This document shows positions 8,878 to 17,052 of a stretch of 27,705 nucleotides of DNA, one piece after another. A program made the translations under genes and the position numbers. The stretch comes from a virus. The notes beneath the pieces are model-generated. The model searched no databases. It was not told the DNA's origin and was given only the letters and a program-made list of their open reading frames with translations. The stretch's first letter is position 1, and each line of letters begins with the position of its first letter. The DNA lies in IMG/VR virus record IMGVR_UViG_3300020472_000139, positions 1 through 27,705 of that record. One strand, 5' to 3'.

Positions 8878-9565
8878 ATCTATACACTCCTGTTATAGAT
8901 TTGTACCATACTGGGTACAAACTTTCTCTACATGATAATCGATTATAAGCATGGTGATAAAAAATATCATCTCCAATATACACACCACAATGATTATTAA
9001 CCTTTGCCATTAGTTTAAAAATTAAAACATCATTAGGTTGTATATCTTCTAACTTAACTGGTACATGATTCCAATCTTTTATAATTTCTTCTGTAAAATA
9101 ATCTAAATCTTTATCCCACCAATCATCTTCAAACATAGCTCTTGGAGGAATTATAATATTTTGTTCTGATAAATAATCTCTTAACGCTTCAAAACAGTCC
9201 ATCTCTCCAAATTTATAGTCGCGTCCATATAAATCTGTTAAATCTTTTTTCGGAGATACTATATTTAGTTCCATATCAGGATAACTAAATATATAATAAG
9301 GTATTCCTAAAGCATTGCAATACTTTATGTCATTGTCGCTTGGCTCATTAGTAACATCTGGATGACTATGTACTATTGCTGTAATATCTGTGGTACGTAA
9401 TATTTTTAAATATTCTTGTGAATCAATAATAAAATCATCCCCCTGCTCTGCAATATTTGTACAAGGAAACCACTTTTTTTGTCCTTTTACAACTGCTAAT
9501 ATTCCACAGCCTTCTCTTGGATATTCTTTTTCAAAATGTTCTTGAATTTCTTCTAAATACTGCAC
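8867..9565 (-). CDS. Tail tip assembly peptidase, lambda gpK-like (JAMM + NlpC/P60)
   Basis: This 232-residue protein starts with GTG in a TAGTG overlap with the stop of the gpL-like gene. The first half is a JAB/MPN domain with an intact metalloprotease motif: Glu18 (PREGCG), then His66-Ser-His68 and Ser76-x2-Asp79, with the canonical seven residues between His68 and Ser76. The second half is NlpC/P60-like: Cys124 (GEMDCFEALRDYL), His192 (NNHCGVYIGDD) and a His pair at 204-205 as candidate triad residues. This two-domain layout is that of lambda gpK. The established family role is tail tip assembly, with the NlpC/P60 half a plausible peptidoglycan endopeptidase for entry. Both active sites look complete, so both activities may be real. 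Confidence 0.92.
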   Translation of the reverse strand: MQYLEEIQEHFEKEYPREGCGILAVVKGQKKWFPCTNIAEQGDDFIIDSQEYLKILRTTDITAIVHSHPDVTNEPSDNDIKYCNALGIPYYIFSYPDMELNIVSPKKDLTDLYGRDYKFGEMDCFEALRDYLSEQNIIIPPRAMFEDDWWDKDLDYFTEEIIKDWNHVPVKLEDIQPNDVLIFKLMAKVNNHCGVYIGDDIFYHHAYNRLSCRESLYPVWYKSITGVYRYAT

Positions 9566-11706
9566 TACCTGAACTTCCTACTTCCGGGGAATCCTCCAAA
9601 GGGTAATAATGCGGCAGTGTTCCGTTCGGAGTTTGGAACAGTATCTTTGCCCATAGCTTCTTGAACGTCCGCTACAAACTGATACCGTTTTTTACAAGAC
9701 ATTAATAATTTACCACAAACATCCCCAGGCGTCCAAAATAAAGAATCTGAAGCAGGCCTCTCTCCACTACTTGCAGATAAAGCTGTAGAATTTCTCCAAA
9801 TAGTAGACGTTTCCACAAAATCAATAGTACCTTGATTACTGTCGCTAGTCATAGGATACAAAACATAACTATTTCTTAAAGCATCCGTAGTATTGATAGT
9901 ATACGCTCTATCTGTCCAGCCATCATAGTGATGAACTAATTGCCATACAGAACTATTTCTAGAGGGCATTGTTGTTACAGTACCTGTTGCTCCAGTATAT
10001 AGCCAAAATATCTCATCACCACTATCCGTAGTATAAAGTATATCTCCCGTGACTAAACTCATGTTATTACTACCATTTAAGATGGAAGCTATTGGTATAA
10101 TTGCTGCTCCTGGTCGATCAAAAGTTACTGTTGCATTATCGGCTACATATCCTGTTCCTGCTGATGTTATACTTACACCTGTTACTGCACCGCCACTGAC
10201 TGTAGCTGTTGCGACTGCTCCTGTTCCTCTTGTTCCCCCAAAAGTAACTAATGGAGGAGTGGAAGAATATCCAGCACCTCCTGCTGTTATTGAAATAGCT
10301 GTAATTTTACCAGCGTCGGCACCAGTTCCTACAGTTACTGTACCCGTAGCTCTAGAGTAAGCACTACCTGTTCTCTTTTGCCATGCAGTACCACTTAAAG
10401 TGTGTGTTATTCCAAAAAATATAATAGGTTCATCATTTATAGTGTAATAAACTTTATTGCTAGTTGTGGCTGTTTGTTCGTAACTACCATTTAATTCCCA
10501 ACTACATGCACCTTTTTTTCTACGAACAACTTTTGCAAAAGGAAGAGGTCCGGGTTCTGTTCCTGAACTAGCACTTCCTCCACTAGTAGTAATTATAGGC
10601 AAAGCTTTTCCAACTGTTAATTGACTCTTTTTTACATCATCATTTGCAGTTCCTATATTAGTTACTGTTCTAATATATTTACCATCAATTATGATTTCGT
10701 CCCCGATTGAAATCTCTTCAGTAAAGTCTGTAGTCCAGTTACTTGCACTACCAGTTCCACGTAGTGTAGTTGTTGTTCCAGAAGTTACATGCACTGTGCC
10801 ACTTAAAGCTGTAGTTGTAAACTCTTTTTTACCTTTGTATATCCAGCTACAGTATTTACCTACTACTTCTCTTCTAGGTACTCGTAAACCTGATAAATCA
10901 AAGGGAGAAGCTAATTCCATAGTTACCATTATATTAGTTTTGGAACTAATTCTATCAATAATAAAAACGGACTTAGGTAGTTCAATAATATCTGTTGCAG
11001 AAGCTGCATCTGTAGCTCTTCCGGAACTAACTTTTAAATACTTTTCTAATGTTCTACGTCGTGTAACTTTTTTTCCGACTAAATTATCTAGTTTAAAATC
11101 TGGTAAGCCACTTCCTGTGGCTCCGGCAGCTTCTGCTCTTTGAGAATCAAAAGCATTTTGAAACGTAGAACTAGTTCTAAGTAAAGATTCTACATTTGCT
11201 ATAGTTAGTGTTGGCCGGCTATGTGCGCCATCATTACTAATATCTATTCCGTCTATTCCTATAGGAAATCCATAATAAACATTTTTATTAAAAACTACTT
11301 CACCGTAGGCATCCGTTCTAATATCAGTTCCAGTTACTTCCATTCCTACTTCAGGAACCGCTGGCCATCCAGTAACAGCTGTTGTAGCCCCAGTTTTATT
11401 ATCTATTGTAACAGACTGTGAATCAACAGTTGCTCCATTTACTAGAGCATTTATTGAGGCTGCTACTCCTGTAGACTTATTAAGTCCTGTAAGAACCAAA
11501 GAAGAATCATCTGATAAAGTCTGAGGAGTATTTAATGTTATAGTATTATAATCAGCACTTACTTTTAATATTCTTGGAACTGTAGATACTCCTGAATGAA
11601 AATAAAGAGTTGTTGTAGGACTATACTCTAATTCAAATAAGTCAACAATAGCTTCAGAAACTTCTAAACTTTGAATATCAGTTGAAATTAAATTATCTTG
11701 TGTCAT
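9565..11706 (-). CDS. Minor tail tip protein, lambda gpL-like, with large insertions
   Basis: A 713-residue protein, about three times the length of lambda gpL (232). N-terminal gpL-like features include SLEVSEAIVDLFELEYSP, YGFPIGIDGIDIS and RPTLTIANVESLLR. The protein contains only four cysteines: 286 (KYCSWIYKGKKEF), 401 (GACSWELNGSYE), 664 and 671 (PGDVCGKLLMSCKKRYQF). In the gpL family four conserved cysteines bind an iron-sulfur cluster, with the last pair seven residues apart; that spacing is kept here. Between Cys1 and Cys2 lies a 114-residue insert, and between Cys2 and Cys3 a 262-residue insert containing two glycine-rich repeats. The order M-L-K around it matches lambda. The start overlaps the gpM-like stop as ATGA. 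The inserts are probably exposed domains looped out of the core. Confidence 0.88.
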   Translation of the reverse strand: MTQDNLISTDIQSLEVSEAIVDLFELEYSPTTTLYFHSGVSTVPRILKVSADYNTITLNTPQTLSDDSSLVLTGLNKSTGVAASINALVNGATVDSQSVTIDNKTGATTAVTGWPAVPEVGMEVTGTDIRTDAYGEVVFNKNVYYGFPIGIDGIDISNDGAHSRPTLTIANVESLLRTSSTFQNAFDSQRAEAAGATGSGLPDFKLDNLVGKKVTRRRTLEKYLKVSSGRATDAASATDIIELPKSVFIIDRISSKTNIMVTMELASPFDLSGLRVPRREVVGKYCSWIYKGKKEFTTTALSGTVHVTSGTTTTLRGTGSASNWTTDFTEEISIGDEIIIDGKYIRTVTNIGTANDDVKKSQLTVGKALPIITTSGGSASSGTEPGPLPFAKVVRRKKGACSWELNGSYEQTATTSNKVYYTINDEPIIFFGITHTLSGTAWQKRTGSAYSRATGTVTVGTGADAGKITAISITAGGAGYSSTPPLVTFGGTRGTGAVATATVSGGAVTGVSITSAGTGYVADNATVTFDRPGAAIIPIASILNGSNNMSLVTGDILYTTDSGDEIFWLYTGATGTVTTMPSRNSSVWQLVHHYDGWTDRAYTINTTDALRNSYVLYPMTSDSNQGTIDFVETSTIWRNSTALSASSGERPASDSLFWTPGDVCGKLLMSCKKRYQFVADVQEAMGKDTVPNSERNTAALLPFGGFPGSRKFR
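10111..10308 (-). repeat. Two diverged beta repeats inside the gpL-like protein
   Basis: Residues about 467-491 (KITAISITAGGAGYSSTPP, then LVTFGG) and 507-532 (AVTGVSITSAGTGYVADNA, then TVTFDRP) are two copies of a unit 'Thr-x-Ile/Val-Ser-Ile-Thr-x-x-Gly-x-Gly-Tyr ... Val-Thr-Phe'. Such repeats occur in tail and fibre proteins and probably form a small beta structure. They lie wholly in the insert between the second and third cysteines. Confidence 0.75.
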
Positions 11707-12095
11707 GGTTGGTAAATACGTTCAAAGCTTGCCGACATTGAATAATGATCACTATTAGAATACTGAGTACTCCATTCGGAACAAACTACACGTATTGTTT
11801 TCTCTCCTGTGGTTGTTGTATTATCAGTATCAGGAATAGTAAAATTAAAACTAGTTACTCCTGCTTTATCGTCAAAAAATTTATTAAGATCATCAATAGT
11901 TGCTTTGGTTCTGTTTACAAAATTAAGTGTAAAAGTTTCATCAATAGAATTAAGACCTGATTTAGCACGTTGTTCGTAGCCATCTCCAAATTTTGCACTC
12001 CGTACTCTTGGAGAAGAACTACGAGCTAAAGTTTTGTCAGGAATTATTGTTGCGGTAGTAATACTTGTACCTGAAATTTGAAACCCAATAGCCAT
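11703..12095 (-). CDS. Minor tail protein, lambda gpM-like
   Basis: A 130-residue protein between the tape measure and the gpL-like gene, the position of gpM in lambda. Family features: RVRSAKFGDGYEQRAKSGLN, then ETFTLNFVNRTKATIDDLNK, FFDDKAGVTSFNF, and a C-terminal strand pair with CSEW and SASFERIY. gpM-type proteins sit in the tail tip and help join it to the tube; this homology is recognised by eye. The start overlaps the tape measure stop as TAATG and its own stop overlaps the next start as ATGA, so translation is coupled on both sides. Confidence 0.88.
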   Translation of the reverse strand: MAIGFQISGTSITTATIIPDKTLARSSSPRVRSAKFGDGYEQRAKSGLNSIDETFTLNFVNRTKATIDDLNKFFDDKAGVTSFNFTIPDTDNTTTTGEKTIRVVCSEWSTQYSNSDHYSMSASFERIYQP

Positions 12096-15000
12096 TATGC
12101 TGCTCCATAAGGATTAAGAATACCACCAGAACGTTTCTGATATTGTAATTCTTCTTGTACTGCTTTCGCAACTACTTTTCCTAAATCTTGTCCCATTCCT
12201 TGACCTTGTGACTCACTACTTGCATTTCCATTATTATCAACATTTACATTGACTGTAACATTATTTGTACCGCCACCTAAGCCGGTTCCTTGTACTGGAA
12301 TAGCACCTCCACTAGGCAAGGGAACAACTGCTTCATTTCCGTGTAAAGTAGCTTGATACCCAGAACTAGGACCTCTGGCTACGCCTCCTACGGTATAACT
12401 TCGTCCCTTAAGTTTAGGAGTAATACCTCCATCTGCAAAACCTAAAGCTCCGAGAGCTTTTAGCATTAGACGTTTTGCAATAATTTTTGCAAGTTCTGCT
12501 AGCATAGCTTTTGCCATACTTGCGAAGGCTTCTTTCGCGCTCATTGCACCCGTAATCATACCCGCAAATGCATCTTCCATACTTTGTTGTATAGTACCAT
12601 ATAATTGTTGCGTTTGCTCTAGTTGTAGATTTAAGTCAAAAGTTGCGCCTGCAGCGTCTATTGCCTTCTTTTTTTGTTCGTCGGTTGCATTCTCATCTAA
12701 TCTACCTAACGCTCTCTTTTGAGCTTCCTTTCTTGGGTCGAGTGATAGCTCTCCTAATGCTTTGGCTGCATCTGCTTGCTCGTTTTCCATAGCGTTAACT
12801 TGGATTTGATTAAACTCTTTTGCGATATGTAATTGATCCTCTAGAACCTGTAATTTCTCTTTCTCCATTACTAATGCACGGTGAGCTGTTTCTATCTGAA
12901 GAGCAGTCCCCGTAGCCAGCGCTTTTCCGTAGTTTACCTCTGCTATATTTTCCGCTTCTTTCTGCTGTGCTATTTTTCCATTTGCTCCTTCTAGTGCTTG
13001 TATTGTCCTTAGTCTTTTTTCTAATCCTAACTGTACTTTATTCCTTCCTCCACCACCATCCAGGCCAGCGTCCTCTCTTCTTCTTCGAGAGTTTTCCGCT
13101 ATTTCTGCCTTCACCATAGCTGTTTGTTTAGCAGTAATAGCTGCCTGAGCCCGTGCAAACTGCAGTCTTATTCTGTCAATGGTTTCTTTTTCTCGAGCTA
13201 ATCTGACTTGTTCTTTGTCTAGGTCTACTTTATGCTGTGCGAATCTAACGGCATTTTTAGCATTATCAAGTTGTTCCTTATCTACTGCTAGTCCTGTTTT
13301 GTCATGTATTGCTTGTTTTGTGGCTTCTAGACCTTTGGCTCGTATTAGGTCTTCGGTTAATTTCATAGATTTGGCTTGTCTTCCTAACGCAGCCGCCTCA
13401 AGATTTGATAATTTGTCTTCAAAGGTTATTCCAAGTTTTTTGTTTTGCAACGCTCTCTTTTCTTTTATAAGCCGCTCTTCTATCTTAGGCAATAGCTCTT
13501 CAGAAAGATCATTCAAACCTTGCTGAGTTATTCTAAGTCTAGTTGCTTCTATTCTAGCGTTCTCTATCGTTTGCTTTCCCTCGTTGATCTTCGCTGTCCA
13601 ATCGTCTGAAGTAGTTTTGGCATCTGCTAATTCTTCATTTATCTTTTTCCACTCTTTTGCTAGTTCACCAGTGGGGTCTTGTTGGTTTAATATCTCGGGG
13701 GTCACAGTCTTCATACCACTACGAAAAGACCCTTTACCATACTCTTTACGAAAGTCCCACGATTTTGCCTGGGCATCTAACATCTTTTGGAAGTCTCTGT
13801 TTGATAATTTTATATTTTTCTTCTGCGTTTCCTCCAGACCTAAAACTGCATCTTTTTGAAGGTCTATGGCTTTTGCTCCAGCCCGACGTGCTGCAACAGT
13901 TGGATCTAGTTCGAGTCCATCTCCCATTAAGTTTTTTAGTTCATCATTGAATTCTTTAACTGCATCTTTGGCCTTACTCACGCCTATTCCATAATTAATC
14001 CACTTCTGTTCTAAGGCTGCAAACTGTTTAGTCTCTTCTTTAGACAAGCGACCATTTTCTTCAAATAAAGTTACAAATTTATCCAGTTCGGGATTTAATT
14101 TTGCAAGAGTCTTTAACATTACTAAAAAACTATCCTCTAACTCTTTAAAAGGCTCTTCCCCTTTTGAAGCCATACCTTCGAATTTTTCCTGTAAGAGGTC
14201 AAGGGCTTTACTAAGTACTGGTATGTCTTTCAGATTATTGTCAATAAACCTATTTAAAGTAGAGTCTTCCGCGCCACCTAGCCACCTATCTAAATCTATC
14301 ATAGATTGGGCAAACTCTTTAGTCAATTCTTCACCCTTAGTTAACTGGGGAGCAGGCCCGCTTTGAAGAGCTTGAAGTTCCGCCAGTTTAGCAATTATAT
14401 TAGTACTTGTGAAAGCTTGACCTAGTTGTTGCACTTCCATTGCTAGAGTTAGAAAGGGCTGGATCTCTGTCATTTTCTGAAGCTCTTCATTTAGTGTTTT
14501 ATTGGAGTTTTCAAGATTTTTTATTTTTTCTCTTAATTTCTCCGCCTCTTCTCCAATAGGATAAAGTTTATTTACCCAACCAAGTAGTATCTCACCAACT
14601 ATAGCTCCTAAACTCACCCACATTCCTATTGAAAATAATTTTGCTAGGTGCGTTCCTATATTACCTACAAATGAAACCATAGCGGTTCCAACCGACATTA
14701 TTGCTAGTTTGGCCTCTTGTGCCCAGAATTTTACATGCAGACCTAACTTTTTCCAAGAATTACCGTGTTCTATTTCATGTTTTTTTAGAAGAGCTTTTCT
14801 TTGTGCATAATTAGTTTCTAATATTGCTAATTGTTCTGCCGTAGCACCTGCTAAGTAACCTGTTAATACCATATTGTGCTCTTTCATTTGTGCCTTAGCA
14901 TTATCAAGAATTTTTCTAGCATTATTTTGAGCCGCTTTAGTATCAGAAGTGCCTAATAAAAATGCAGCACCTGATCCTTTTGCTGCGGATGTCGTATCTT

Positions 15001-16084
15001 TTCCTAATGAACCGAGAACACCCGCAGAACTTCGTCCTATATCGGCAGAGTCCCTTCCCATCATTGCAATAGCATCTTTTGTTTTATTTATTTGACCTCT
15101 ATAATCCTTTAAACTAGTTCTTTGCTTCTCTAGACTTTCACCTACTTTCTTTCCCCAGTTTTCGAAGGAAGGAATAAGGCTCTTAATAATAGGAAGTGCC
15201 ATTAAACTTAAAGCTGCAGTTAAAGCTCTGGTATTTCCAGCAAGAAAATCAAAAACAGGACGTATTCCTTTCATAGCCCCGGTTTTTATAGAATTCATTA
15301 AATTATCAAAACTAACAAGAAACTTATTCAAAGAAGCGGCGGAAGGATCCATTATCTCGGCAATGGCTCCAAATTTATCTTCCGCCTGACCTAAAGTTTC
15401 ATTTGCAACCGCTTGGCTTTTCTGAAAAGTGGTTAGATTGGCTGCATCAAGTCCTAAACTATCGGCATACTTTTTTGTAGCATCGTCTAGTCTAAGAATA
15501 ATACCTAATTCGTCTAATAGTTCTGGTTCTGCTTTAGTAATACCACGAACTAAACGATTAAAAGAATCTGTTAAATCTCGCCCTAAAGCATGGGACACAT
15601 TTTTAGCTGCCGCTCCCAATCGGTTTAATTGATCGGGGCTTAACCCCGCTGCTGTACCAATAGCGGCTGCTTTTGCAGCATCAGCATAAGCTATCTGCCC
15701 TCCGGTTGCTTCTTTAATACTTGCTGTAATTGTTTTATAGGCGACACCCGACACAGCTCCTAAGGCTTCTTGCCCGGCTATAAGGTTGACAACATCGCTT
15801 GCGCTTTTTAGGAATTGAAATGCAGCAGATACAGCAAATACTTGAGCAGCTAACGTTGCATAAACACCAACTAAGCCTCCCACTCCTTGCTGCATTTTTG
15901 AAAAGCTTTTTACACCACGATTAGTCATGTCTGCGGCACCGCCCATATTTCTACGAGCGTTATGAGAAGACGTACCTAAATCCTCCATGCCCTTGGCGGC
16001 TTTTTTAGATTCTACTCCTACTTTCTTTAGAGTACCATCATCATCCGCATGTACATCTATTTCAATTTTATTCTTTTTTGCCAT
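12095..16084 (-). CDS. Tail tape measure protein
   Basis: This 1329-residue protein fixes tail length, scaffolds tube assembly around itself and is ejected at infection. The N-terminus is basic and followed by a hydrophobic Ala/Gly segment (about 67-92). Further hydrophobic stretches lie near 290-305 and 465-505 (VSLGAIVGEILLGWV). Residues about 505-1160 are long charged helices, likely coiled coil. The C-terminal region (about 1171-1220: AFAGMITGAMSAKEAFASMA, then LGFADGG) and the following Gly-rich NEAVVPLPSGGAIPVQG segment are typical of tape measures. Using the usual 1.5 angstroms per residue, a tail of roughly 190-200 nm would be expected (inference). Its start overlaps the frameshifted chaperone stop as TAATG. 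No lytic domain was recognised. Confidence 0.95.
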   Translation of the reverse strand: MAKKNKIEIDVHADDDGTLKKVGVESKKAAKGMEDLGTSSHNARRNMGGAADMTNRGVKSFSKMQQGVGGLVGVYATLAAQVFAVSAAFQFLKSASDVVNLIAGQEALGAVSGVAYKTITASIKEATGGQIAYADAAKAAAIGTAAGLSPDQLNRLGAAAKNVSHALGRDLTDSFNRLVRGITKAEPELLDELGIILRLDDATKKYADSLGLDAANLTTFQKSQAVANETLGQAEDKFGAIAEIMDPSAASLNKFLVSFDNLMNSIKTGAMKGIRPVFDFLAGNTRALTAALSLMALPIIKSLIPSFENWGKKVGESLEKQRTSLKDYRGQINKTKDAIAMMGRDSADIGRSSAGVLGSLGKDTTSAAKGSGAAFLLGTSDTKAAQNNARKILDNAKAQMKEHNMVLTGYLAGATAEQLAILETNYAQRKALLKKHEIEHGNSWKKLGLHVKFWAQEAKLAIMSVGTAMVSFVGNIGTHLAKLFSIGMWVSLGAIVGEILLGWVNKLYPIGEEAEKLREKIKNLENSNKTLNEELQKMTEIQPFLTLAMEVQQLGQAFTSTNIIAKLAELQALQSGPAPQLTKGEELTKEFAQSMIDLDRWLGGAEDSTLNRFIDNNLKDIPVLSKALDLLQEKFEGMASKGEEPFKELEDSFLVMLKTLAKLNPELDKFVTLFEENGRLSKEETKQFAALEQKWINYGIGVSKAKDAVKEFNDELKNLMGDGLELDPTVAARRAGAKAIDLQKDAVLGLEETQKKNIKLSNRDFQKMLDAQAKSWDFRKEYGKGSFRSGMKTVTPEILNQQDPTGELAKEWKKINEELADAKTTSDDWTAKINEGKQTIENARIEATRLRITQQGLNDLSEELLPKIEERLIKEKRALQNKKLGITFEDKLSNLEAAALGRQAKSMKLTEDLIRAKGLEATKQAIHDKTGLAVDKEQLDNAKNAVRFAQHKVDLDKEQVRLAREKETIDRIRLQFARAQAAITAKQTAMVKAEIAENSRRRREDAGLDGGGGRNKVQLGLEKRLRTIQALEGANGKIAQQKEAENIAEVNYGKALATGTALQIETAHRALVMEKEKLQVLEDQLHIAKEFNQIQVNAMENEQADAAKALGELSLDPRKEAQKRALGRLDENATDEQKKKAIDAAGATFDLNLQLEQTQQLYGTIQQSMEDAFAGMITGAMSAKEAFASMAKAMLAELAKIIAKRLMLKALGALGFADGGITPKLKGRSYTVGGVARGPSSGYQATLHGNEAVVPLPSGGAIPVQGTGLGGGTNNVTVNVNVDNNGNASSESQGQGMGQDLGKVVAKAVQEELQYQKRSGGILNPYGAA

Positions 16085-16512
16085 TATCCTTTAACATTAT
16101 GGGTGTATGTTTTTCCACCGCCTGTTTTAGATTTGCGTTCTTCTTGCTTACGTTTTCGTTCCGCTTCATCAGCTGCATTTTTTACTACAATTCTTTCGAT
16201 TAATTTCATGAAATAAACAGTTACTTTTCGATCTTCTATTCCATGTAAGTCTAGAAAAAACTCGCACGAAGACCATTCTTTTCCTAAATATGTTCCCGAC
16301 ATTCCATCAAAACTATCTTTTAATTGCCCAAAAATAAAAAATGCCACTTGAACCTCCTCAGGGTAGAAGGTTTCCTGTGGCATTCTTCTGGGGTCAGGTT
16401 CTTCACCTGTTTGTTCACATATTTTTAAATATGTTTCAAGATCAATTTTACTTGAAGAATTTTGTGTGTCTGCAACAAGCAGCCTCTCTATTTCAGCTAC
16501 TTGTTCTTCGTA
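16084..16512 (-). CDS. Frameshifted C-terminal part of tail assembly chaperone (gpT of gpGT)
   Basis: This frame lies -1 relative to the gpG-like gene and is open from the slippery site to the stop that overlaps the tape measure start. After the shift the product continues YEEQVAEIERLLVADTQ and adds 142 residues, giving a fusion of about 284. The C-terminus is charged (AADEAERKRKQEERKSK, then a Gly/Lys/Thr-rich end). An ATG occurs inside at 16383, but it has no convincing ribosome binding site, and the frame is open for 43 codons before it, so I take that ATG to be internal. In lambda the equivalent gpGT binds the tape measure through gpG and recruits tube subunits through T. Translation rests on frameshifting, which is inferred from the sequence signal. 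Confidence 0.85.
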   Translation of the reverse strand, partial: YEEQVAEIERLLVADTQNSSSKIDLETYLKICEQTGEEPDPRRMPQETFYPEEVQVAFFIFGQLKDSFDGMSGTYLGKEWSSCEFFLDLHGIEDRKVTVYFMKLIERIVVKNAADEAERKRKQEERKSKTGGGKTYTHNVKG

Positions 16513-16518
16513 AAATTT
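16474..16518 (-). promoter_or_regulatory. Programmed -1 ribosomal frameshift signal
   Basis: On the minus strand the heptamer A AAT TTT (16518-16512), read in the gpG frame, fits X XXY YYZ and re-pairs as AAA TTT after a -1 slip. After a 6-base spacer (16511-16506), AACAAGTAGC (16505-16496) can pair with GCTGCTTGTT (16483-16474): ten base pairs, one of them U-G, around a 12-base loop. The gpG stop codon TAG (16499-16497) lies inside the 5' arm. The shift joins residue 142 (Phe) of the gpG-like protein to the downstream frame. Confidence 0.88.
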
Positions 16519-16937
16519 TCAAGGTCACCTACAGTTTCTGTTACCCATGTATCGAAGTCATTCGCATTTTTCATGAGCATTTCCGCATTATCCGAAGTGT
16601 AAGGCAAACAATCATCAGGGTCAAAAGCCGAAACATCTACCAAAAGAAGCTCTTCTAGGTAACGATACTTTAGGCCACTCCATCCCTTAATAATGGCTTT
16701 GCAATATTCTACTAAGAATTTATCATCGTCCAGATCTTCTTCGGGTTGGCGAGTTTTCTTATTCCACTTTGTACTTAAACAACGCTTCCGAAGTTTAACT
16801 AATTCTTCTCTTGCTAGATAACAAAGGCTTACAGTCATTCCTTCGTAACCCGGATAATCAAGAGTTAGAGTTTTACTAGGAGTCATTAGACTCGCAAGTG
16901 ATACAGGTTCTTTTTTAGTATTAGTTTGGTCTGGCAT
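16497..16937 (-). CDS. Tail assembly chaperone (gpG-like), short form
   Basis: A 146-residue protein between the tail tube and tape measure genes, the universal site of tail assembly chaperones in siphoviruses. It is mixed alpha/beta, with a strand-rich start (KTLTLDYPGYEGMTVSLCY) and helical middle (REELVKLRKRC, then DKFLVEYCKAIIKGW). Most ribosomes should read the complete 146 residues; a minority should shift at Phe142 to make the long form. AAGGA with an 8-base gap precedes the ATG. It is the first gene of the unit driven by promoter P2. Recognition rests on position, size and the frameshift signal rather than on strong sequence identity to lambda gpG. Confidence 0.88.
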   Translation of the reverse strand: MPDQTNTKKEPVSLASLMTPSKTLTLDYPGYEGMTVSLCYLAREELVKLRKRCLSTKWNKKTRQPEEDLDDDKFLVEYCKAIIKGWSGLKYRYLEELLLVDVSAFDPDDCLPYTSDNAEMLMKNANDFDTWVTETVGDLENFTKNK

Positions 16938-16968
16938 TACATCAATCCTTATTAAAATTTATAGAGAT

Positions 16969-17008
16969 AGTATAATTCAAAAGACAAGAAATGTCAAGAA
17001 TTATTTTT
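16969..17008 (-). promoter_or_regulatory. Promoter P2 (sigma70-like with upstream A-rich element)
   Basis: On the minus strand TTGACA (16997-16992) is followed after 17 bases by TATACT (16974-16969). AAAAATAAT (17008-17000) lies 2 bases upstream of the -35 box, as in P1. It follows directly after the terminator of the tube gene, so the tail chaperone, tape measure and tip genes form a separate transcription unit. The predicted start near 16962 leaves a leader of about 25 bases. Confidence 0.85.
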
Positions 17009-17020
17009 GGAGGGTGGAAT

Positions 17021-17044
17021 AAAAAAAGGGACCGAAGTCCCTTT
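17021..17044 (-). terminator. Rho-independent terminator after the tail tube gene
   Basis: On the minus strand AAAGGGAC (17044-17037), loop TTCG, GTCCCTTT (17032-17025) form a perfect 8-bp stem with the extra-stable C(UUCG)G loop, followed by a T run (7 consecutive T counting the stem end). It lies 9 bases after the stop codon of the tube gene and just before promoter P2. Confidence 0.92.
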
Positions 17045-17052
17045 GTAAGCAT

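Noticed and set aside
13179-14236. TTGACA hexamers within the tape measure gene as internal promoters
   Set aside because: No -10 like sequence lies 16-18 bases downstream, and the upstream A-rich box is absent.
697-15632. Many plus-strand open frames opposite the tail genes, some above 100 codons (such as 10691-11143 and 19695-20180)
   Set aside because: Each lies opposite a well-supported minus-strand gene, lacks a ribosome binding site and has a composition that mirrors Thr/Ser/Lys-rich codons of the real gene.
12095-16084. Peptidoglycan hydrolase domain inside the tape measure
   Set aside because: Helical and hydrophobic segments are seen, but no lysozyme or M23 peptidase motif is visible; the likely cell-wall enzyme is the gpK-like protein.
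16084-16383. Independent 99-residue gene starting with ATG at 16383
   Set aside because: No good ribosome binding site precedes this ATG, and the same frame is open for 43 codons upstream, to the slippery site. The ATG is better explained as internal to the frameshifted chaperone.
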